From the NCBI GenBank assembly GCA_900549715.1, contig URPK01000003.1:158074-222073 (forward strand): a DNA stretch of 64,000 nucleotides, read 5' to 3'. Below the pieces are notes generated by a model. The model made no database searches and was not told where the DNA came from. It saw only the letters and a program-made list of their open reading frames with translations. Numbering within the stretch: the first letter of the stretch is position 1; every line of letters begins with the position of its first letter. The translations under genes and the position numbers were made by a program. Source of the stretch: an uncultured Collinsella sp. (GTDB lineage Bacteria > Actinomycetota > Coriobacteriia > Coriobacteriales > Coriobacteriaceae). Of this stretch, positions 1-9,123 are shown in pieces.

Positions 1-2
1 GC

Positions 3-467
3 TATCCCATCTCGGAACTGTTCCTGCACCTGGCAGCTTCCATGGCATGCATGAGTCTCAAAGACGTCGACGCCGCAAAGGCACACTTCGGAGCCGCTTG
101 GGACATTGCGCGTCCCGACGGCCTTATCGAGCTCATTGGCGAGCACCACGGCCTTTTGCAGGGGCTCATCGAGGCGTGCCTAAAAACGCAATACCCTGAC
201 GACTTCGCGCGCATCATCGAGATCACGTACCGCTTCAGCTACGGCTGGCGGCGCATCCACAACCCCGATTCGGGCGAGGACGTGGCCGACGATCTAACGA
301 CCACAGAATTCACCATGGCCATGCTCGCCTGTCGTGGGTGGACCAACGCCGAAATCGCTCGTCATATGGGTGTGTCGCCGGGCACCGTTAAAAACCGCCT
401 ATCAGGAGTGTATGCCAAGCTTGGTATCGGAACTCGCGCCGAGCTGGTTGCCCACATGTTGCGCTAG
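3..467 (+). CDS. LuxR-family transcriptional regulator, C-terminal part
   Basis: Partial gene; the reading frame is open from base 3, so the true start lies upstream of the window. The last ~55 residues form a LuxR-type helix-turn-helix: LTTTEF is followed by NAEIARHMGVSPGTVKNRLS and a closing KLGIGTRAEL helix, the usual layout of the GerE/LuxR DNA-binding domain. The part before it is helical with no recognisable sensor motif. Many Coriobacteriia carry large LuxR proteins with membrane or ATPase N-termini, but which kind this is cannot be seen here. It stops about 160 bases before the surface-protein gene, so it may or may not regulate that gene. Family call is firm; ligand and targets are unknown. 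Confidence 0.85.
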   Translation, partial: YPISELFLHLAASMACMSLKDVDAAKAHFGAAWDIARPDGLIELIGEHHGLLQGLIEACLKTQYPDDFARIIEITYRFSYGWRRIHNPDSGEDVADDLTTTEFTMAMLACRGWTNAEIARHMGVSPGTVKNRLSGVYAKLGIGTRAELVAHMLR

Positions 468-624
468 CGGCCAGACTGCCCGGCGTATCGAAAGCACTTC
501 GGGCGCCTGGCGCTTTCGCGCGCTCAATTTGGACATTTTGACCCTTGAACGGCACTACCGCCACGTGGCACCTTCTCGCAAAATTGGATTATTTCCACCG
601 ATACCTGCGGGATGGGAGCCAAAG

Positions 625-3600
625 ATGCTTGATCGCCGTTCGTTACTTGTTGCCGGAGCGTCCTCGCTAGCGAGCATTATGTTGCCCCGCGTGCCGGGAA
701 GCGAAAATGCCTTTCTGCTGCCGTTCGCGCCCACCACGGCCTATGCCGACGAAGAAGACCCCCTTCAGGGTGCTCGTTCTCTCGCGCACCATGTTCGGTA
801 TGGTCGTGGTCGACGTCGCCAACAAGAATACGCCCATCACAGGTGCCCAGGTCACGCTCACATCGCGCTATGCCGCAGGCAAGCAGCTCACCGCCACGAC
901 CAATGACGAAGGCACGGCCATCTTTGAGGTCGCCCCTCTTTCGGAAGGCTACGTGGACGAGGCGACGCTTCTCGACGCGTACGACTTTAACGGCGGCATC
1001 TCCATTAGCATGGCGGGCTACCGCGACGTCGAGATTCCCCTCGCGCGTGTCCAAGGCGGCACCGCCATTACCGCACCCACACGTCCGCTTTCCGACGGCG
1101 AGCCGTACTTTCGACAGCTCACGTTCGACGAATGGGACATCCAGTACGCCGACGCCACGTTCATGGCATTGCCGAAGGACGACGCCGGAAACGACCAACC
1201 CGACACGCACGCCTTTACCGTGCAGGCCCATCTACCGCAGGGCGGGCAGGCAACGTTGCATATCAATAAAGTGACGCCCGCTGCGGGCAGCTCATCCGAA
1301 ACCGTCACGCAGATTGGCCAAGTCAAGGCCAGCGCATCGGGCGCGAATAATCTGGCGACGTTCACACTCGAAGACAAGTTTCTCGACGCGGCATCGGGCC
1401 TTCTGGAAGAAGGGTGCAAGCTGCGCTTTGTCCTCGACTATCAGGGCAAAACCTACACGCTCTCATCCCCTATGGCCGTTGTCACCGCGCCGGCCGCAAA
1501 GTCGGAATCGGGCTCGACCACCATCATTCCCACCACTATGGACCAAGAGATCACTCCGTTTGATTTCCCAGCGGCGTTTCCCGGCATCGGCGGCAACAAG
1601 TTCACCTGCTGGATGCCCTCGTTCCCCATTCTGTTCGATTTCTCGTTTGCCGGGTACGTACTGTTTGGCGGAGGATACAAACCAGCCAGCTATATGAACG
1701 ATTCGGGCAATCCGGATCCGGAGTACTGGAAGAAGTCACCGCGTGAGTCGGGCGCCAAGCAGGCAAACCGCTACCTCGACGAGATGGAGGGGAAGTGGAA
1801 TCAATACAAGAGCATGAGCGCCGGTTCGGGTACCGATCCGAGGAACACCAAACTGCTTCGCCATCACTGCACACTGCTGTTTACGATGGATATCGCCACG
1901 CAGCTGTACGGATCGCTCGCCTACGACTGGGTGGGCAAAACCTGGGGTGATAACAACGACCCCGCATACGGCAATATTAAGGCCCTCTTCCAGGTAAGAA
2001 CCGACCTCAATTGGACCGAGCAGTTTACCCTAGGACCAGTGCCGTTTTTCCTAAACGTCAACCCCTGGGTGCTAGCGAAGCTGGCGCTCGCCGTGGGCGC
2101 CCACACGCACGGTAGCGGCGCGGCGTTTTTCAAGAACATTTCGCTCGACTATTCCAACACGTCGGGCTCGTTCACCATCCAGATCGGGCTTGCCGTCACC
2201 TTTGGAGCCGGCGTTGCAGGCGTCGCCTCGTCTGCCGTGCGCGGCGCCGCATCCCTCACGTTGTTCATTGGGTACGAGAAGGCGGATGGACACCAGCTTC
2301 CGCGACTGCGCGTAGGTGCAGACGTCGATGTCGATGTGATACTCCAGTTCGTAATGTTCAAGTGGACCACCAAGGCTTGGTCGGGATCGTGGCCCACACT
2401 CGCCGATTCGTGGGATATGTCAGTAAACAATGGCGATCAGTATGTGCTTCAGCGCTCTGAGCTGGCCTTGGGTGGAGATACACCTTATACGCTGGATGCC
2501 CGCTTCGGCTCAGCCGGCAACGCCGAGGCAAGTGGTGTGCCGCAATTTATCGCATCGGCCACCATTGTCACCAACGCCGAGCTGCTCGCACGCGCCGAGG
2601 TTAAGGCCACTGCCGTAAACGTCGCGCCTGTCGTGCGCGATTGGGATCAAGCGGTTACGCGCATTGAACTCGAGGCGGATGCAGAAAGCGACGACACGGG
2701 ACAGACCGAGCATTTCGTCCATGCACTGATAGAGAACGACGAAAACGCCGCGCCAATGTATAAGTACACCTATATCGGGCAGGCGACGAACGCCGTTGCG
2801 GACCCCAACGCCAATTCTACCGGCGTGTCGGAGGACGAGCGTGGCGGCATCAAGCCCTCGAGCGACAACGTGCTGTTTTCCGGCGTGCTCAGCGAAGCCC
2901 ACATGAAGCTGGCAATGATTGCCGGTGTAGAATGCCTGTTCCGTATCGCCTCGGTGTGCTACGGCGACAATGGCCGCTCGCGCCTGGTGGTGCATACAAA
3001 GACGAACGGCACGTGGTCCGCTCCCACACCCGTGGACTTCCCCCTTGGGTTTGGCGAGGGCGACGTGGAGCGCGACGGCATATACGATTACGACTTCGAC
3101 GTGGTGGAATATACGGACGGTAGAGGAAACCGGGACGCCTACGTGCTGCTGGTCTCGGGCGAGCGCCCCGCCGGTGACAACACCCTTTTCGATACGGCGA
3201 GCACAGCCGGCATACTGTCCGTTGTGCGCCTGCGCATAAGTAATGACGAGATCCGCGTGGTGTCGCATACGTCATGGCGCAGCATCTCGCGCGGCCGCCT
3301 GCAAGAGGATGGCTACCATTGCCTGCAGTGCCCGCGTATCACGGTGGGTAAGACGCTGGTCGACGGGCGCCTGTCGGGTGCCTACCTCCACCGCCGCGGA
3401 ACCACCGCAGAAAAGGCGCTCGGCAGCGAGGCCGAAGTTGCGCTGGAGTGCTTTGCCCTGTGGTCGGACGTTTCGGGCGACAGCCTGACGTTCCGCCAAG
3501 TTCTCCGCTTTCCGCAAGCACCATCGAGTATCGAGCTGGGCGAGCCCGAGAATATCAACGGCAAAATGGTGGTGCCCGTTGCGTACGAGACCGCAGACGG

Positions 3601-4993
3601 TTGCGGCTGCGCATCGTACGCCGTGATCGGCCAGTCCATTGCGGGCTGGGGCGTTATGTCACCAGACGCCACAGTGCCCCGTGCGGTGCCGTGGCCACAA
3701 CACTCGGGCTTTTTGGCAACCGTCAACGAGCAACTGCAGCACATTACTTGGACGCGAGGCGCATCGGCATTTGCAACGCAGCCCGTGGGTGCCGCAGGCT
3801 GTGGCCCGGCAGCGTTTAGCGTGAGCAACAACGGCAGGTGCGTGCTCTATGTAGAGAACACCGATGGCAAGGTGGGACAAACCTACGACGAAGAAGGCAA
3901 CCCGGTAGCAGTGATGGGCAAGCACTTCCGCATCTTCGCCAGCACCTTGGCAGGCGATCTGTTCACGGAGCCGTTCGTGATGTGCGAACTGGACCATCCC
4001 GTCGATCAGATAACGACATTTTTGACGTCGGGAGGCATGCTCTCCACGCTCGCCACGCACATTGTGAGCGCGGAGAAGAGCGAGGCAGAGCTACACGGCA
4101 TCGAAGTGCCCTTGGTGGCGTGTGCCACTCCGACAGGGGCGGTCGCCACCTCGGGCGCGGTGGTGCCCGGAGCAGCAGGCGAATCCTTCATGGTCACGGT
4201 GCGAAACGACGGCAACACCTTGCTGACCGCCGGCACGATCGATCTGTACCGAGAGGGCTCCAGCCAGCCGTTCTCCAGCGCATCCATCGGATTCGGAGTG
4301 AACGCACGCACGGCATCGATCTACGATCCGGAGCTTGCCGAGGACGCTTCGGCCAACGACATGGCACACGTGAAGTACGCACTCGAGACGCTGGGCGCAC
4401 GTTTTGCGACGCACCCGCTGGTAGCCGACAACGGCAACGCCGTGCTGGCACCGGGTTGCACGGCACAGTTCCGCATGAGCTTTGCCATCCCGGAGAGCTG
4501 GGGCGACGAGGTGGGCAAACGCGTCACGCTGTATGCGAAGGCGCGTGACCTGGTGGCACTCGATCCCGTAACGCTCGAGGAAATTCGACCGGGCGCAAAC
4601 TCGGCGCTGAGTGCCGTACTGCACGAGCTTCATGTGCCCGACGCGGCATGCGAACGCTCAGAAGTTCAGGTCGGCGTATGCGACAACGCGGATACGACGG
4701 GGCTTCACGATGCACCGATGACGATTGATGGCGATGGCGGCTCGAGTGGAGGTGGCTCCGGCGGAAGCAGCTCCGGTGGCGGCAGTGGCTCTGGCAGCGG
4801 CAAGGATCACGGCACTAACAAGCGCTCCGGAAAAGCGGGCGTGCTTGCGGGCACGGGCGATGTCAACGCTCCCCTTACGGCAGCCGCTGCAGCACTCGCA
4901 GCGGCAGGTGCCGGCCTCGTCGTCTACAGCGCCCGCCGCACGGCGCTCGAAAAAGACACCGCCAATGAGGTCAATTCGGATAGGCCTCGCTAG
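625..4993 (+). CDS. Large sortase-anchored surface protein, frameshifted near the signal peptide
   Basis: A ~1,450-residue secreted, wall-anchored protein. The start at 625 follows GGGAG and opens MLDRRSLLVAGASS, a twin-arginine-like signal peptide ending near AYA-DEED, but this frame fails soon after. The body lies one base later, open from 707 to 4993, and becomes plausible at about 787 (MFGMVVVDVANKN). The two frames meet around the five-C run at 759-763, so one extra base would explain the break. The body begins with a carboxypeptidase-regulatory/Cna-B-like beta domain (TPITGAQVTL), followed by about 1,200 residues with no family I recognise. The end has a Gly/Ser-rich linker, an LAGTGD sortase-like motif, a hydrophobic segment and Arg-Arg. 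Either the sequence has an error, the gene is broken, or expression depends on frameshifting. Confidence 0.75.
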
Positions 4994-5037
4994 CTCCTAG
5001 TTACCTTTGTGAGAGACGCCGACTCGGCTCATCGAAC

Positions 5038-5076
5038 ATCAAAATGGGCTGGTTCTGAATACCCAGAGCCAGCCCA
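5038..5076 (-). terminator. Terminator of the XRE/membrane operon
   Basis: Inverted repeat at 5045-5076: 13-bp arms (TGGGCTGGTTCTG and its near-complement, one mismatch) around a 6-base loop. On the minus strand it is followed by TTTTGATG. It lies 8 bases past the stop of the membrane protein gene and may also stop transcripts arriving from the surface-protein gene. Confidence 0.7.
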
Positions 5077-5083
5077 TTGCGCA

Positions 5084-5668
5084 TTAAATGTCGTCTGAGG
5101 AGTCGAGTTCTGCCTCGAGCTTGGCACGGCGTCTTTTCGCCGTGAAAAACGTTGCGCACAGGACAGCAAACGTGGCCGCGAAAATCGTCGCACCGCAGAA
5201 CACGCCCGTGGCCAGGTTCGCCAACCAAAAGACGCTTTCGAGCGGTACAATCTGCGCCTCAGCGATACAGCGCATTGCGGCAATAACAAGCGCGAACGCG
5301 GCGCCGCTAAGACCGCTGACAAGCAGGAAATATCCAACAGGAAGATGCTCGGTTTGCCCAAAACGATTGGTATCGACATAGCCCTTCCGCGTTTGCAGTC
5401 CTGCGCAAATCAACATCACGAGAACGAGCCACAAATACATGGCTGCCTCGAACGGCGTTGCAAAGCCATGCGGCATTTCACTGGCGTCGCTGTGAACCCA
5501 CGCAACCTGTCGAGCTATAAACTGGTAGAAAAAGATCATCAACATGCCAAACGAAAGCAGCACGAAACCAATCTTGTAGATCTTCGCGCTCTCAGCCTCC
5601 AGGCGTTCATCCTTTGGGCCGGCATATTCACGCCACTTTTGCACGATTTTCAGATCTTCATATTTCAT
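5084..5668 (-). CDS. Four-helix membrane protein, partner of XRE regulator
   Basis: A 194-residue integral membrane protein of unknown function. Hydrophobic segments lie near residues 30-52, 73-92, 107-130 and 145-172. The N-terminus is charged and cytoplasmic-looking (MKYEDLKIVQKWREY), and the C-terminal tail is rich in Lys/Arg then Asp/Glu. The start is supported by TTAGGAG 5 bases upstream. It begins 9 bases after the XRE regulator gene, so the two are co-transcribed. Pairs of a small XRE regulator and a multi-helix membrane protein are common in Firmicutes and Actinobacteria, often called DUF3796-like or similar, but I cannot assign a family. No transport or enzymatic motif is visible. 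Confidence 0.75.
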   Translation of the reverse strand: MKYEDLKIVQKWREYAGPKDERLEAESAKIYKIGFVLLSFGMLMIFFYQFIARQVAWVHSDASEMPHGFATPFEAAMYLWLVLVMLICAGLQTRKGYVDTNRFGQTEHLPVGYFLLVSGLSGAAFALVIAAMRCIAEAQIVPLESVFWLANLATGVFCGATIFAATFAVLCATFFTAKRRRAKLEAELDSSDDI

Positions 5669-5677
5669 AGTGAACTC

Positions 5678-5908
5678 CTAAAGAGCATTAGGGTCGGCGT
5701 CGGTTTCGTCTTCCCAAAACAAGTCGTTCAACGTAACGCGCAGCGCCTTACAGATTGCCACGCACAAATTGAGCGTGGGGTTATAGCCGCCCGCCTCGAT
5801 AAGGCCGATGGTTTGGCGCGTAACGCCCACGGCTTGGGCTAAGTCGGCTTGCGAAAGGCCAGCTGCCGCGCGCGCCGCCTTCATGCGTAGGTTCTTTTTG
5901 CCCGGCAT
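5678..5908 (-). CDS. Small XRE-family transcriptional regulator
   Basis: A 76-residue protein that is almost entirely a Cro/CI-type helix-turn-helix: AAGLSQADLAQAVGVTRQTI followed by EAGGYNPTLNLC. It resembles short regulators of the YozG/Xre type that control their own operon. An in-frame start exists 20 codons upstream, but ATG 5908 (MPGKKNLRMK) has GAAAGGA at the correct spacing and is preferred. It is the first gene of an operon with the four-helix membrane protein. A good sigma-70-type promoter and repeated GACAGATAT-like boxes lie directly upstream, which fits autoregulation. Confidence 0.88.
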   Translation of the reverse strand: MPGKKNLRMKAARAAAGLSQADLAQAVGVTRQTIGLIEAGGYNPTLNLCVAICKALRVTLNDLFWEDETDADPNAL

Positions 5909-6331
5909 GGAGTTCCTTTCGTAGTAATGGACAGATATCCGTTGCAACATGACAGAAATATATTGCATCCATCAGAAGATGTCAACTATATCTGTCATTA
6001 TGGAAACCATGTTCGTCATCGCCATAGGAACATGCAATTTCGATTCGCTTTTCAATCTTACTCGGGCAGAACCGAGTGGAAGGACCCGAGTAAGTGGGAC
6101 TTCGGCAGGGAGCGTGAACTCGCACGTATAAAGAAGACGCTCAAGGCGCCCGCCTAGAAAGCGAAGTGCCGTCCTATCTCAGCGCCGAGACCTCAAAGAT
6201 GACCAACGCCAGCGAAGTATTCGGGGCTCTCGCACATGGCTACTCATAATCGATGCCCGCGGCATGGCCAACGCGCACGCCAATAACCGGATTTGCCGGA
6301 ACCATGCGTGCCCCATCGCTTAATAGCTCCG
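5909..6331. other. Intergenic region, no gene seen
   Basis: About 420 bases between the XRE start and the end of the acetyltransferase gene. Apart from the XRE promoter and boxes near 5930-5996 I see no convincing gene. A 76-codon plus-strand frame (5927-6157) has no ribosome-binding site and no recognisable protein features. The stretch 6000-6110 is more AT-rich than its surroundings. Confidence 0.5.
5957..5985 (-). promoter_or_regulatory. Promoter and putative operator of XRE operon
   Basis: On the minus strand a perfect -35 TTGACA (5980-5985) and a -10 TATATT (5957-5962) are separated by 17 bases, some 50 bases before the XRE start. Boxes reading GACAGATAT (5930-5938), GACAGAAAT (from 5951) and, inverted, ATATCTGTC (5988-5996) flank and overlap the promoter. 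They are good candidates for binding sites of the XRE protein itself. Confidence 0.7.
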
Positions 6332-6892
6332 TTATTGTTCGATGATCTTCTTGACGACCGCGGGAACGCCTGCCGCCATCACGTTGTCCGGAAGGTCTTC
6401 CGTCACAACACTTCCCGCAGCGGTAACGCAGCCGCTGCCGATGGTAACCCCCTGGAGTACGGACACGTTCGCGCCAAACCAGCAGTTATCGCCAACAACA
6501 ATGGGCAGGGCCCTCTCGAGACCCAAGTTGCGCTCTTTTGCCCCAAGGGGATGCGAAGAGGTATAGAAGCCGCAAAACGGCCCAATAAACACGTTGTCAC
6601 CAAAGGCAATAGAACCACCGTCCATAAAGTAGCAGCCATGGTTCACAAAGCAGCCGTCGCCAAAGGTTGTCTTGTCCCCGTAGTCAAAGTAGGCAGGCGA
6701 AAGGACCGTCAGCCCCGCCGGAAGATCGGTATCGAGCAAGGTTTTTAGGGCGTCAAGCTGCGCGTTGCTTCCGGGTTTTCCCATATTGAAGTCATGGCAG
6801 AGCTCCTCTGCCCTCGCCCGTTTTGCCAGAAGCTCCTCGTCAAAGTTGGCATCATGCCACTCCCCGCGCTCCATCTTCTCTTTCTCGGTCAC
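6332..6892 (-). CDS. Maltose/galactoside-type O-acetyltransferase (hexapeptide repeat)
   Basis: A 186-residue acetyl-CoA-dependent sugar O-acetyltransferase of the LacA/Maa/NodL family. The N-terminal Mac domain is visible (EKEKMERGEWHDANFDEEL, then ELCHDFN). Next comes the left-handed beta-helix with hexapeptide repeats (GDGCFVNHGCYFMD, IAFGDNVFIGPFCG), the catalytic-His region TSSHPLGAKERN, and the closing VIGSG/AAGSVVT/VPAVVKKI signature. The preferred start is GTG 6892, because AAGGGGG sits 6 bases upstream. Longer in-frame extensions to 6937 lack such a site. It is transcribed alone, divergent from the topoisomerase pair. The natural acceptor sugar is not predictable. Confidence 0.9.
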   Translation of the reverse strand: MTEKEKMERGEWHDANFDEELLAKRARAEELCHDFNMGKPGSNAQLDALKTLLDTDLPAGLTVLSPAYFDYGDKTTFGDGCFVNHGCYFMDGGSIAFGDNVFIGPFCGFYTSSHPLGAKERNLGLERALPIVVGDNCWFGANVSVLQGVTIGSGCVTAAGSVVTEDLPDNVMAAGVPAVVKKIIEQ

Positions 6893-7080
6893 TGTGAGCC
6901 CCCTTAATAAAAACATTTGTGGCGGCAATTCTATCATTTGATAAGCCGTCGGTTTCCATACCGATAACGAACGCGCGTTCGATGGATTTCGTGTTAGGTA
7001 GAATCGTCTGTGGGCTGGGCTATGCTACCTTGACTATCTATATGACTAAAACGCAGCAAGGGAGCACCGAGAGAGCGAGT

Positions 7081-9078
7081 ATGGCAAAAAACACCGCAAA
7101 CTATGGTAACGACAGTATCCGCCAGCTCAAGGACGAGGAGCGCGTACGCCTGCGCCCCGCCGTCATCTTTGGCTCGGACGGGCTCGACGGCTGCGCGCAT
7201 GCTGCCTTCGAGATCCTGTCCAACGCCGTTGACGAGGCACGCCAGGGCTACGGCAAACTTATCACCCTTACCGCCTTTCGCGATGGCTCCATTCAGGTAG
7301 AGGATAACGGCCGTGGCTGCCCGCTCGACTGGAACCCTTCCGAGAAGCGCTTTAACTGGGAGCTCGTCTTCTGCGAGCTCTACGCCGGCGGCAAGTACAA
7401 CAACAACCAGGGCGGCGACTACGACTTCTCGCTTGGCACCAACGGCCTGGGCTCCTGCGCGACCCAGTACGCTTCCGAGTACATGGACGTCACGGTTTGG
7501 CGTGACGGTAACAAGTACTCTCTGCACTTTAAGAAGGGTAAGGTCGTCGGCGCTAAAAAGAAGGCGCTCGAGATTGAGCCCAGCGACGAGAACCGCACCG
7601 GCACCACCATCAAGTGGCGCCCCGATCTTGAGGTCTTTACCTCGATCAGCATTCCCCACGAGTGGTATCGCGAGACCATGCGCCGCCAGGCCGTGGTCAA
7701 CGCCAACGTGACCTTCCGCCTGCGCATCGAGGGCGACGATGGCGAGTTTTCCGAAGAGGACTTCTGCTACCCCAAGGGCATCGAGGACTACGTGCTCGAG
7801 AAGGTCGGTGCCGACTACCTCACCGAGCCCTTCTTCATCGAGGCCGACCGTCGCGGTCGCGACCGCGAGGACCTGCCCGACTACAACGTCAAGATTACCG
7901 CGTGCATGTGCTTCTCACGCACCTTCATGATGCAGGAGTACTACCACAACTCGTCATGGCTCGAGAACGGCGGTTCGCCCGAAAAGGCCGCCCGCAGCGC
8001 TCTGACCAGCGCCATCGATGCCTACATTAAGCAACAGGGCAAGTACAACAAAAACGAGAGCGGCATCAAATGGCAAGACGTCCAGGACTGCCTGGTGCTG
8101 GTGACCAACTGCTTCTCCACCCAGACGTCCTACGAAAACCAGACTAAGAAGGCCATCAATAACCGCTTTATCCAGCAGGCCATGACGGCCTTCTTTAAGG
8201 AGCGCCTCTCGACCTACTTGATCGAGAACAAGGACGCCGCCAACAAAATTATGGAGCAGGTGCTCATCAACAAGCGCTCGCGCGAGAACGCCGAAAAGAC
8301 GCGCCAGAGCATCAAGACCAACCTGCAGCAGAAGACCGACATGGCCAACCGCGTGCAAAAGTTCATCGACTGCCGCTCCAAGGACAAGAGCCGCCGCGAG
8401 ATCTACATCGTAGAGGGCGACTCGGCAGCAGGCGCCATTCGCACCTCGCGCGATGCCGAGTTCCAAGGCGTTATGCCCGTCCGCGGTAAGATCCTCAACT
8501 GCCTGAAGGAGGACTATCCGCGCATCTTTAAGTCCGACATCATCATGGACCTTATGCGCGTGCTGGGCTGCGGCGTGGAAATCAAGGACAAGCGCATCAA
8601 GAACCTCGGTGCCTTTGACCTGGATAACCTCAACTGGAACAAGGTCATCATCTGTACGGACGCCGACGTCGACGGTTATCACATCCGCACGCTCGTGCTC
8701 ACCATGCTCTACCGCCTGGTGCCTACGCTTATCGACGAGGGCTACGTGTATATCGCCGAGTCTCCGCTCTACGAGATCAACTGCAAAGAAAAGACCTACT
8801 TTGCCTACACCGAGCTCGAGAAGAACGGCATCCTTAAAGAGATCGGCGACCAGAAGTGTTCTATCAACCGCTCCAAGGGTCTTGGTGAAAACGATCCGGA
8901 CATGATGTGGCTCACCACCATGAACCCCGAGACGCGCCGTTTGATCAAGGTGGAGCCCGAGGACGTCATCAAGATGGAAACCATGTTCAACCTTCTGCTG
9001 GGCAACGACGAGGCGGGCCGCAAGCGCCATATCTCCGAGCACGGCAAGGAATATCTGGATCAGCTGGACCTGCAGTAG
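7081..9078 (+). CDS. parE: Type IIA DNA topoisomerase subunit B (ParE/GyrB-like)
   Basis: A 665-residue ATPase/TOPRIM subunit of a gyrase or topoisomerase IV. The GHKL ATPase motifs are EILSNAVDEA (~44-53), VEDNGRGCPLD (~78) and YAGGKYN with GTNGLGS. The TOPRIM motifs are EGDSAAGA (~443) and DADVDGYHIRT (~526), and the C-terminal SKGLGEN is conserved. The ATP lid GTNGLGSCAT differs from the canonical GLHGVGAS of GyrB and ParE, so this is a divergent paralogue rather than the main gyrase. ATG 7081 follows GAGAGAG; in-frame ATG 7042 has no ribosome-binding site. It lies 45 bases before the A subunit and shares its operon. ParE versus GyrB cannot be decided from sequence alone. Confidence 0.85.
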   Translation: MAKNTANYGNDSIRQLKDEERVRLRPAVIFGSDGLDGCAHAAFEILSNAVDEARQGYGKLITLTAFRDGSIQVEDNGRGCPLDWNPSEKRFNWELVFCELYAGGKYNNNQGGDYDFSLGTNGLGSCATQYASEYMDVTVWRDGNKYSLHFKKGKVVGAKKKALEIEPSDENRTGTTIKWRPDLEVFTSISIPHEWYRETMRRQAVVNANVTFRLRIEGDDGEFSEEDFCYPKGIEDYVLEKVGADYLTEPFFIEADRRGRDREDLPDYNVKITACMCFSRTFMMQEYYHNSSWLENGGSPEKAARSALTSAIDAYIKQQGKYNKNESGIKWQDVQDCLVLVTNCFSTQTSYENQTKKAINNRFIQQAMTAFFKERLSTYLIENKDAANKIMEQVLINKRSRENAEKTRQSIKTNLQQKTDMANRVQKFIDCRSKDKSRREIYIVEGDSAAGAIRTSRDAEFQGVMPVRGKILNCLKEDYPRIFKSDIIMDLMRVLGCGVEIKDKRIKNLGAFDLDNLNWNKVIICTDADVDGYHIRTLVLTMLYRLVPTLIDEGYVYIAESPLYEINCKEKTYFAYTELEKNGILKEIGDQKCSINRSKGLGENDPDMMWLTTMNPETRRLIKVEPEDVIKMETMFNLLLGNDEAGRKRHISEHGKEYLDQLDLQ

Positions 9079-9123
9079 CAGCAAATCGATAACGACAGCC
9101 CATAAGAAGTTCAAGAGGAAATC

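Noticed and set aside
5345..5842. 165-codon plus-strand frame opposite the membrane/XRE pair
   Set aside because: Spans two opposing genes with consistent starts and a promoter on the minus strand; no protein features of its own.
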